Below are positions 1 to 5,088 of a stretch of 8,025 nucleotides of DNA, piece by piece. The first letter of the stretch is position 1; each line of letters opens with the position of its first letter. The stretch comes from Elusimicrobia bacterium RIFOXYB2_FULL_49_7. Its GTDB lineage: Bacteria > Fibrobacterota > OXYB2-FULL-49-7. The position numbers were made by a program, and so were the translations under genes. Where the stretch lies: NCBI GenBank assembly GCA_001800515.1, contig MGVN01000101.1:1-8025 (forward strand). The letters run 5' to 3'. The notes beneath the pieces were generated by a model that was not told the DNA's origin, did not search any database, and worked only from the letters and a program-made list of their open reading frames with translations.

Positions 1-1
1 A

Positions 2-586
2 GCGGGTTTTCATCCCCATGATGCGGATCAGGCAAAACCCGGGTATTTAAAAGAACTGGAAAGCCTTCTCGGCCATCCCAAGTGCGTGGCAATCGGTGAA
101 ATCGGTCTTGATTTTCATTACGACCGTTCTCCGCGCGAGATCCAGGAGCGCCTATTTCGGGAGGAACTTGATTTAGCCAAGTCGCTTGACAAGCCCGTTA
201 TCATTCATTCCCGACTGGCCGAGGAACAGGCGCTGGAGATGACGCTGGCGTGCGGACTGAAACGGGCGCTGTTTCATTGCTTTACAGGCAAACTCGATAC
301 CGGAAGAGCCATTCAGGCGGCCGGCTTCCTGATCGGGGTCACAGGAATCGTTACGTTCAACAACCCGTCCAATGCCGAATTGGTCGCCGGATTGGATCCT
401 GAGAAACTGGTGACCGAAACGGATTGCCCCTTTCTGGCGCCAAAACCTTTTCGCGGCAAACGATGCGAACCCGCCCATGCCGCCCTGGTCCTTCAGAAAT
501 TGGCCGGACTTTTTCCCGGTTGGTCCGCGGAGCGCCTGGCGGACAACATTCGGCGGCACAGCGATCGTTTCATTTTCCCAGTGTGA
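2..586 (+). CDS. tatD: TatD family metal-dependent deoxyribonuclease, 5'-truncated by the window edge
   Basis: This is the C-terminal 194 residues of a TatD-type hydrolase. Its frame is open from base 2 to the TGA at 584-586. Known TatD enzymes are TIM-barrel, metal-dependent cytoplasmic 3'-5' exonucleases or DNases of about 260 residues, so about 65 N-terminal residues, including the first HxH metal motif, lie outside the window. Visible family motifs are GFHPHDA at the very start, GEIGLDFHYD (metal-bridging Glu codon at 98-100), IIHSR (His at 206-208), FHCFTG (His at 275-277) and TETDCPFLAPKPFRGKRCEP (Asp at 422-424). All metal ligands expected in this part of the protein are present, so the enzyme looks functional. 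The GTG at 86 is internal and not the start. The gene converges on the EndoQ-like gene and overlaps its 3' end by 17 bp. The exact substrate is not decided by sequence; family membership is close to certain. Confidence 0.93.
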   Translation, partial: AGFHPHDADQAKPGYLKELESLLGHPKCVAIGEIGLDFHYDRSPREIQERLFREELDLAKSLDKPVIIHSRLAEEQALEMTLACGLKRALFHCFTGKLDTGRAIQAAGFLIGVTGIVTFNNPSNAELVAGLDPEKLVTETDCPFLAPKPFRGKRCEPAHAALVLQKLAGLFPGWSAERLADNIRRHSDRFIFPV

Positions 587-1817
587 TTTTGCCGAATTCA
601 CCGTCAAACCCGGGAATAGCAGAAACCTTACCCGTACGCATAAGGCCAATGGCTTGCGAAAGTTCTTGGCCACACTGATGATCAATCTCAGCCAGCGGAA
701 TGGAGAGCAATATCGTCAACTCGGGCCCAAGCCTGAATAAAACCTCCTCGTAGCGTTTATTCACTTTCTTACTTTCCGGGCCGCACTCCTCCAATTGACC
801 GATCAATTGTTTCAACGAAAAGAACGAAAAATATGGCTTCGCCCGCTCAGGTTTTATTCCTGCAGATCGATCTTTTAATTCCTCAACACGATATAAAACC
901 CCCAAAGTCAGGCCGCGACCGCAGACCGGGCAAAGACCTTTATGTCGGCGAGTTTCTTCGGGTAGAAATGATATTTTACAATCGCGATGACCGTCCGCAT
1001 GATATTTGCCCTCTTCCGGGAAGAATTCGACGGTTCCACTAAATCCCTTTTTGTCAATTCCCTTCAACGCATCCATAACCGACGGCCAACTCATATCACA
1101 ATTGAACAGGTTGGCCTCACGCCCTATTTTTGAGGGAGAATGGGCGTCCGAATTACTCACCAAGGCAAATCGATCCAATGAAGAAACCTGCCAGTTCATG
1201 GCCGGGTCTGAAGAAAGGCCCGTTTCCAGAGCGAAAATATGATTTGTCAAATCGCGAAAGCATTCCTCAATGGAATCAAAACCCGACTTGGACCCCAGAA
1301 CCGAGAACCAAGGGGTCCAGATATGAGCGGGAATCATCACACCTTCGGGACTGCACTCCAAGACAATCTCCAGTAGGTTCCGAGCATCCAGCCCCAAGAT
1401 CGGTCGGCCATCGGATTTGATGTTTCCAATGGCAGCCAATCGTTGATTCAACCGCAATACGGAATCCAGGTCAGGCATCATGACCACACAATGGACCTTC
1501 CGGGTCTTACCACCGTATGAATAAATACAACTGATTTCGCCGGTCAGGACAAAACGGATTTTATCCGGCGCATTGGGTGGCAAGGGTAAAAGAGCCGTTG
1601 CTTCCTTTTCACTCTTCAGCTTGAAAAAGCCTTGGCCATCCGGGGCCAGTTTCTTCTGAATTTCAGCAATCCATCCCGGATGCGTACAATCGCCGGTGCC
1701 GATGAGTGAAACCCCTTTTCGTTTGCCATGGGCAAAGAGGGTTTCAAAAGAGAGGTCTTTTGAAGTAGCGCGGGAAAAGGGGGAATGGATGTGAAAGTCG
1801 GCGATAAAAGGGGGCAT
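570..1817 (-). CDS. Endonuclease Q-like PHP-domain DNA repair nuclease
   Basis: This 415-residue protein has an N-terminal PHP metallo-hydrolase domain. The metal-ligand motifs are DFHIHSPFSRATS (His9, His11), GTGDCTHPGW (Asp43, His46), LTGEIS (Glu94), KVHCVV (His109), IPAHIWTPWFS (His165) and SNSDAHSPSKIG (Asp224, His226). A zinc-binding region follows: DGHRDC near 275-280, then CPVCGR at 296-301 leading into LTLGVLYRVEELKDR. A C-terminal helical segment ends in a PGFDGEFGKI signature. This order and length match endonuclease Q, studied in Thermococcales and Bacillus, which nicks DNA 5' of uracil, hypoxanthine, xanthine and abasic sites. Homologues are often mislabelled 'DNA helicase UvrD'; no helicase motif is present here. 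The start is supported by a GAGGT ribosome binding site five to eight bases upstream on the minus strand (1821-1825). The gene appears monocistronic and diverges from the outer-membrane protein gene. Family assignment is strong; activity on deaminated DNA is inferred from the family. Confidence 0.85.
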   Translation of the reverse strand: MPPFIADFHIHSPFSRATSKDLSFETLFAHGKRKGVSLIGTGDCTHPGWIAEIQKKLAPDGQGFFKLKSEKEATALLPLPPNAPDKIRFVLTGEISCIYSYGGKTRKVHCVVMMPDLDSVLRLNQRLAAIGNIKSDGRPILGLDARNLLEIVLECSPEGVMIPAHIWTPWFSVLGSKSGFDSIEECFRDLTNHIFALETGLSSDPAMNWQVSSLDRFALVSNSDAHSPSKIGREANLFNCDMSWPSVMDALKGIDKKGFSGTVEFFPEEGKYHADGHRDCKISFLPEETRRHKGLCPVCGRGLTLGVLYRVEELKDRSAGIKPERAKPYFSFFSLKQLIGQLEECGPESKKVNKRYEEVLFRLGPELTILLSIPLAEIDHQCGQELSQAIGLMRTGKVSAIPGFDGEFGKITLGK

Positions 1818-1873
1818 GTTACCTCACAGGATTGAAAGAATAAAAATGTTGTCGAATAGTTAAATCGACAATT

Positions 1874-1903
1874 AATATGTTTTTTGCATAGTTCAGTAGT
1901 CAA
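1874..1903 (-). promoter_or_regulatory. Predicted sigma70-type promoter of the EndoQ-like gene
   Basis: On the minus strand TTGACT (complement of 1898-1903) is followed after 18 bases by CATATT (complement of 1874-1879). These match the TTGACA and TATAAT consensus at 5 and 4 of 6 positions. Transcription would begin near 1867, leaving a leader of about 50 bases. The surrounding DNA is very AT-rich, so chance matches are likely and the call is tentative. Confidence 0.4.
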
Positions 1904-1913
1904 ATATTATAAA

Positions 1914-1935
1914 ATATCGAAATATTTCTTGATAT
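1914..1935. repeat. Near-palindrome between the divergent promoters (possible operator)
   Basis: A perfect 10-bp palindrome GAAATATTTC (1919-1928) is flanked by ATATC (1914-1918) and its complement GATAT (1931-1935), with two unpaired bases on the right. It overlaps the predicted -35 box of the outer-membrane protein gene and lies just upstream of the EndoQ-like promoter. A dimeric regulator could bind here, but short palindromes are common in AT-rich DNA. Confidence 0.3.
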
Positions 1936-1957
1936 GTTTTAAGAATTAAACTATATT
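1929..1957 (+). promoter_or_regulatory. Predicted sigma70-type promoter of the outer-membrane barrel gene
   Basis: TTGATA (1929-1934) and TATATT (1952-1957) are separated by exactly 17 bases, and each matches consensus at 5 of 6 positions. Transcription would start near 1964, giving a leader of about 68 bases before the ATG at 2032. A strong AGGAGG ribosome binding site at 2021-2026 suggests high expression, as is common for abundant envelope proteins. Confidence 0.55.
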
Positions 1958-2031
1958 AACTATTTATTAAGTAATACTAAATGCCTTCTAAACTTAAAGT
2001 TACGCTCTAACAACCCTTAAAAGGAGGAAAA

Positions 2032-2643
2032 ATGAAGCGTTTCGTGTATGCAGTGATGGCAGTCGCAATGACAGCAGCAGTTTCTTTTGCCGGCATGCCT
2101 CTCATGATCGGCGGTGGAGTTAACCTATCAAGCCATTCATACAATGAAGATTTGCCTGATGGAGTGGATCAAGGCATGCTTCTTGGTTTTCATGTAGGTG
2201 CAAATACGGTTATTCCTATTGCAGATAAGATGGGTGTATTAACAGGTCTGAATTTTGAAACGCGTGGTGGAGCAACAAAATTTGAAATGTTTGGCATAGA
2301 TGTTATTTCAGCCATTACAATGCGCTATATCAATATTCCTGCCCTGTTCTCATATAACTTTACTCCGGAACTCGCCGTTGCAATTGGTCCGGAAATTGGC
2401 ATCGCATTAAGTGGAACGACTGTAGTAGATGTTGATGGCGATGAAGAGAGCGATGACTTTGAAGATTATAACGCCTTAGATCTCGGTCTTTCAGTTCTTG
2501 CGAACTATACCATTTCAGAAAAAATTGTTGTTGGTCTTGGATACGACTATGGGTTGATGAATGTAGCAGATATAGATGATGATGATGCCAACTTAAAGAA
2601 TAGAAATTTCAAGATTCTAGTTGCATATAAACTGAATATGTAA
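2032..2643 (+). CDS. Secreted outer-membrane beta-barrel protein (PorT/OMP_b-brl_2-like)
   Basis: The gene encodes 203 residues with a classic Sec signal peptide: Lys2-Arg3, a hydrophobic stretch to about residue 17, and a likely cleavage after SFA at residue 20. The mature part alternates short amphipathic strands, many starting or ending in Gly or Tyr. The MRYINIPALFSYNF segment (97-110) resembles the conserved 'YLDIPLLLKY' strand of small eight-stranded-type barrels in the PorT/OMP_b-brl_2 group. Two very acidic stretches, DVDGDEESDDFEDY (133-146) and DIDDDD (180-185), are probably loops exposed outside the cell and might bind cations. The protein ends KILVAYKLNM rather than in the aromatic residue preferred for barrel assembly, although Tyr199 is close by. 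Its coding sequence is more AT-rich than its neighbours. It has its own promoter and terminator, so it is a single-gene unit. The specific function is unknown; the family call is moderate to good. Confidence 0.75.
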   Translation: MKRFVYAVMAVAMTAAVSFAGMPLMIGGGVNLSSHSYNEDLPDGVDQGMLLGFHVGANTVIPIADKMGVLTGLNFETRGGATKFEMFGIDVISAITMRYINIPALFSYNFTPELAVAIGPEIGIALSGTTVVDVDGDEESDDFEDYNALDLGLSVLANYTISEKIVVGLGYDYGLMNVADIDDDDANLKNRNFKILVAYKLNM

Positions 2644-2667
2644 TCTTGATTTGATTCAAGTCTTTCT

Positions 2668-2699
2668 GAAGGCCGGTTATGCCGGCCTTCTTTTTTTTT
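2668..2699 (+). terminator. Rho-independent terminator after the barrel gene
   Basis: A perfect 9-bp GC-rich stem, GAAGGCCGG (2668-2676) with CCGGCCTTC (2682-2690), closes a five-base loop and is followed directly by nine T residues (2691-2699). It sits 25 bases after the stop codon of the outer-membrane protein gene and should end that transcript cleanly. Confidence 0.93.
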
Positions 2700-2719
2700 G
2701 TCTAATGTCCGCGTCAATC

Positions 2720-2748
2720 TTGATGCAGTGGCCTGCCATCCCTATATT
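2720..2748 (+). promoter_or_regulatory. Weak predicted promoter for the toxin-antitoxin genes
   Basis: TTGATG (2720-2725) and TATATT (2743-2748) are spaced 17 bases apart, matching consensus at 4 and 5 of 6 positions. Because a strong terminator precedes it, the toxin-antitoxin genes need a promoter somewhere between 2700 and 2860. An inverted repeat, CTGCAA (2771-2776) with TTGCAG (2787-2792), lies downstream and could be an autoregulatory operator. Apart from these the stretch 2700-2867 holds no gene that I can see. Confidence 0.3.
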
Positions 2749-2867
2749 AAGGACAAAGCACTTCTTCAGTCTGCAAAGTCGCTGCGTTGCAGCATTAACT
2801 TTTAAGCCTAAAATCCCATCTTGCACCTCCCCTGCCGGGAAAGTATATTTTAAGAAAAGGAGGGCAC

Positions 2868-3089
2868 ATGCAAACCACCACCTTACCCCTTGCGAATATG
2901 AGTATCGAAGACAAGCTTTCAACCATGGAATCCCTCTGGGATGACTTATGTCGAAACAATTCCGATATCCCTTCACCAAAATGGCACGGAACCGTATTAG
3001 CAGCACGCCAAAAAAGCATCGAAAAAGGAATAGAGCAGTACATGGATTGGGAGCAGGCTAAACGAAAAATACGGGCCAAAATAAAATGA
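2868..3089 (+). CDS. Antitoxin, PF09720/TIGR02574-type addiction module component
   Basis: This small 73-residue protein matches the 'putative addiction module component' antitoxins. It has an N-terminal helix of the form 'sIEDKLSTMESLWDDL' (12-27), then a Pro-rich linker (SDIPSPKWH, 32-40), a helix rich in Arg, Lys and Glu, and a closing MDWEQAKRKIRAK (59-71) that echoes the family's 'i-x-W-e-e-v-k' tail. In this family the antitoxin wraps around a ParE/RelE-type toxin and the complex represses its own promoter. The start is fixed by AGGAGG at 2858-2863. The stop codon overlaps the toxin's start codon in an ATGA, the usual sign of coupled translation of the two partners. Family assignment is good; autoregulation is inferred. 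Confidence 0.85.
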   Translation: MQTTTLPLANMSIEDKLSTMESLWDDLCRNNSDIPSPKWHGTVLAARQKSIEKGIEQYMDWEQAKRKIRAKIK

Positions 3090-3388
3090 AAATTCGGATT
3101 CTTCAATCCGCGCAAGAAGATTTAGTAAACGGTTACCATTTTTATGAATCTCAAAAGAACGGACTAGGCGTTTATTTCCTTGATACGCTTTTTTCCGATA
3201 TCGATTCCCTTCAATTATACGCAGGCATTCACCCGATTTTCTTTAAGAAATACCATCGAATGTTGTCCAAACGTTTCCCATTTTCCATTTACTATCATCC
3301 TGATGAAAGCACCATCATAGTTGTTGCGGTGCTTGACTGTCGACACCGTCCGGCATGGATAAAGGTCCGAATAAAATCCCACCCTTGA
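3086..3388 (+). CDS. ParE/RelE superfamily toxin
   Basis: The 100-residue protein has the small-toxin fold pattern: an N-terminal strand MKIRIL, two helices (about 8-45, including AQEDLVNGYHFYES), then a three-strand beta sheet with KRFPFSIYYHPDE (62-74) and IIVVAVLDCRHRPAWI (77-92). The 'RFPF-x-IYY' and 'VVAVLDCRHRP' elements are hallmarks of the ParE/plasmid-stabilisation branch, whose known members poison DNA gyrase, while RelE relatives cut mRNA on ribosomes. Sequence alone does not settle which target applies. It has no separate ribosome binding site and starts inside the antitoxin's stop codon, so it depends on antitoxin translation. Its 3' end overlaps the next gene. No truncation or frameshift is visible, so the module looks intact. 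Confidence 0.85.
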   Translation: MKIRILQSAQEDLVNGYHFYESQKNGLGVYFLDTLFSDIDSLQLYAGIHPIFFKKYHRMLSKRFPFSIYYHPDESTIIVVAVLDCRHRPAWIKVRIKSHP

Positions 3389-4080
3389 ACTCCATTCATC
3401 ACCTTCCCAAAGACCTGTTCGATCTTCAAAGCGCGCTCTTTCGCCGCCTGAACCGGTTACCCAAGTCCGATAACCCGGAAGTAGACCGACTCATGACTGA
3501 GTGCGCCGCACAGGCGCTCAATCTCGCAGAACCCCGATACTCCATGGCCAAAGGCATCATCACAGATAAAACAGCCGGACACGTCACACTGAATCATTCG
3601 GTCACCCTGGAAAGCCCGCTTTTCTCTACTCTGGTTGAAAAAAACGATCCCTGTATCCTTTATCTCCTCACCCTGGGAAAAGTGCTGTCAGAGACTATCC
3701 GTCAGATGGGGCAGGACGATCCCGGCATGGCCTATTTCTTAGACACCGCCGCATCCGCCCTCACCGAATATGCCGCCGCACTGATTCAAGCTTCGCTGAT
3801 GGATGAATTGTCTCCACAAAGACTTATCCTGACCCCCCGCTTCTCACCCGGCAATTGCGACTTGCCTATGACAGCACAAAGCAGCATCCTCTCCCTATTG
3901 GAACCAGATAAAATCGGAGTCACCCTGACAGACACCTGCCTCATGATGCCCGAGAAAAGCCTTTCCATCATCCACGGTATCATACCGGAAGCCCGTGCAG
4001 CCACGCTCCCCAAACCCCTTGGCTGCGCTGCCTGTACGCAGCAATCAGTCTGTACATTCAGACAAATTAGACACCCTTAA
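3355..4080 (+). CDS. Stand-alone methionine synthase activation-domain-like protein
   Basis: This protein of 241 residues resembles the AdoMet-binding reactivation domain of cobalamin-dependent methionine synthase (MetH) as found in free-standing form in anaerobes. Signatures are RFSPGNCDLP (162-171), corresponding to the family's 'RFSPGYGDLP' AdoMet motif, and IGVTLTDTCLMMPEKSLSIIHGI (187-209), followed by a cysteine cluster GCAACTQQSVCTFR (Cys224, Cys227, Cys233). Free-standing family members are thought to reactivate oxidised corrinoid proteins by reductive methylation. Here Asn167 replaces the motif's Tyr, which may alter binding. The start is uncertain: ATG at 3355 overlaps the toxin gene by 34 bp and lacks a clear ribosome binding site, while TTG at 3385 overlaps the toxin stop as TTGA. 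No metH or corrinoid gene is in the window. No terminator follows. The family call is good; the role is inferred. Confidence 0.72.
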   Translation: MDKGPNKIPPLNSIHHLPKDLFDLQSALFRRLNRLPKSDNPEVDRLMTECAAQALNLAEPRYSMAKGIITDKTAGHVTLNHSVTLESPLFSTLVEKNDPCILYLLTLGKVLSETIRQMGQDDPGMAYFLDTAASALTEYAAALIQASLMDELSPQRLILTPRFSPGNCDLPMTAQSSILSLLEPDKIGVTLTDTCLMMPEKSLSIIHGIIPEARAATLPKPLGCAACTQQSVCTFRQIRHP

Positions 4081-4109
4081 TCTTTTTAATTTGACACCCT
4101 CTGACCCCA
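4070..4109. repeat. Direct repeat of GACACCCT with adjoining TCTGACCCC motif
   Basis: GACACCCT occurs at 4070-4077, across the end of the upstream gene, and again at 4093-4100, with TCTGACCCC just after the second copy. The combination of AATTTGACAC and CTGACCCC recalls end sequences often seen near REP-associated (IS200-like) transposases in diverse bacteria, so it could be a relic of such an element. No transposase gene is present, and the likeness is from memory. Confidence 0.3.
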
Positions 4110-4118
4110 TTTTGTAAT
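4091..4118 (+). promoter_or_regulatory. Predicted promoter of the purC-purH-topA run
   Basis: A perfect TTGACA (4091-4096) is followed after 16 bases by TGTAAT (4113-4118), 5 of 6 to the TATAAT consensus. Transcription would begin near 4125, leaving a leader of about 53 bases. Two exact TATAAT hexamers further down (4138-4143 and 4146-4151) could serve as alternative -10 boxes, but they lack a good -35 partner. The promoter lies in the only sizeable gap upstream of purC. Confidence 0.5.
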
Positions 4119-4134
4119 TTAAACCTTTCTTTTC

Positions 4135-4165
4135 GGATATAATTCTATAATATATCCCCTTATAG
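4135..4165 (+). promoter_or_regulatory. Overlapping inverted repeats in the purC leader
   Basis: GGATATA (4135-4141) pairs with TATATCC (4151-4157), and CTATAA (4145-4150) pairs with TTATAG (4160-4165). The two stems overlap, so they cannot form together. The second ends one base before the A of the AAAGGA ribosome binding site (4166-4171). This may be an operator for a dimeric repressor or an RNA switch between two folds. It resembles no purine riboswitch that I can recognise, and AT-rich stems are weak. Confidence 0.35.
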
Positions 4166-4177
4166 AAAGGACTTTTC

Positions 4178-5059
4178 ATGTCAAAACAAGCCCTTCTTGC
4201 CACGAACATCAAGGAATTGCCCCTTTTTCGTCGAGGAAAAGTACGCGATGTCTATGATATGGGCGAAAAACTCCTGATTATCGCAAGCGACCGCCTATCC
4301 GCCTTTGACGTGGTTATGCCTAACGGCATCCCGGATAAAGGTGTCATCCTGAACCAGATGTCCCTCTTCTGGTTCGACCTTATCAAAGATGTCGTAAAAA
4401 ACCATCTTCTGGTCACGCACTTTAGCGATTTTCCGGCAGAGCTTAAGAAATATCCGGAACTGGAAGGCCGATCCGTTATTGTTCGCAAAGCGGAACGTTT
4501 TGATGTGGAATGCGTGGTACGCGGTTACCTCACCGGCTCCGGCTTGGCGGATTACAAGAAAACAGGCAAAGTATGCGGCATCCCTTTGCCTGCCGGAATG
4601 GTTGAATCCCAAAAACTGCCGGAACCTCTCTTCACGCCTGCCTTTAAGGCCGAACAGGGTGACCATGATGAAAATATCGACTATGCGCGGACCGAAGAAC
4701 TGGTCGGTTCGGCCATTGCAAAAAAACTGAAAGATATCTCCATTGCTATTTATAAAAAAGCCCGTGACTATGCCGAATCCAAAGGCATCATCATTGCGGA
4801 CACAAAGTTCGAATTCGGCATTATTGACGGTGAGGTGACATTGATTGACGAAATCCTCTCGCCTGATTCCAGCCGTTTCTGGCCAAAAGCCGATTACCAA
4901 GTAGGTAAAGTACAGAATAGTTTTGACAAGCAATTCGTTCGCGATTACCTCAATACGCTTGATTGGAATAAAAAAGCGCCCGGCCCCACATTGCCGGACG
5001 AAGTCATTGAAAAAACATTGGCCAAATATCGTGAAGCCTATGCACTGCTCTGCCAATAA
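4178..5059 (+). CDS. purC: Phosphoribosylaminoimidazole-succinocarboxamide synthase (SAICAR synthetase)
   Basis: PurC catalyses the ATP-dependent joining of CAIR with aspartate to give SAICAR, step 8 of IMP synthesis, in the cytoplasm. The 293-residue length places it in the long, eukaryote-like form (about 290-305 residues) rather than the short 235-residue form. Visible motifs are RRGKVRDVYD (18-27) and IASDRLSAFDVV (35-46) of the nucleotide-binding lobe, VVRGYLTGSGLADY for CAIR recognition, GDHDENID, and IADTKFEFG with LIDEILSPDSSRFW near the C-terminus, which hold metal and aspartate-site residues. All expected motifs are intact. The ATG is set by AAAGGA at 4166-4171 with a six-base spacer. 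The gene is 29 bases from purH, so the two are probably co-transcribed. Confidence 0.97.
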   Translation: MSKQALLATNIKELPLFRRGKVRDVYDMGEKLLIIASDRLSAFDVVMPNGIPDKGVILNQMSLFWFDLIKDVVKNHLLVTHFSDFPAELKKYPELEGRSVIVRKAERFDVECVVRGYLTGSGLADYKKTGKVCGIPLPAGMVESQKLPEPLFTPAFKAEQGDHDENIDYARTEELVGSAIAKKLKDISIAIYKKARDYAESKGIIIADTKFEFGIIDGEVTLIDEILSPDSSRFWPKADYQVGKVQNSFDKQFVRDYLNTLDWNKKAPGPTLPDEVIEKTLAKYREAYALLCQ

Positions 5060-5061
5060 TG

Positions 5062-5087
5062 CAGGATAAATAATCAGGATAAATAAT
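5062..5087 (+). repeat. Perfect tandem 13-bp repeat between purC and purH
   Basis: CAGGATAAATAAT at 5062-5074 is followed immediately by an identical copy at 5075-5087. Each unit carries an AGGA that could act as a ribosome binding site, and the second copy ends one base before the ATG at 5089. The duplication looks like recent slippage or a small tandem duplication and may affect purH translation or start choice. Confidence 0.9.
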
Positions 5088-5088
5088 A

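Noticed and set aside
86..88. GTG as the tatD start
   Set aside because: The same frame is open to base 2 and encodes the conserved GFHPHDA motif upstream, so the gene begins before the window.
173..685. Minus-strand open frame of 170 codons covering the tatD and endoQ ends
   Set aside because: It overlaps two well-supported genes and its translation resembles no known protein.
2826..2863. Possible sequestration of the antitoxin ribosome binding site by an upstream CCTCC
   Set aside because: Only five base pairs can form and they do not extend inward or outward, so the hairpin is too weak to claim.
2651..2944. Rightward open frame spanning the terminator and the antitoxin start
   Set aside because: It runs through a strong terminator hairpin and overlaps the antitoxin in another frame without a ribosome binding site.
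4295..5056. Long minus-strand open frame of 253 codons opposite purC
   Set aside because: It lies antisense to a confident purC, shows no recognisable motif and has composition expected of a complementary-strand shadow.
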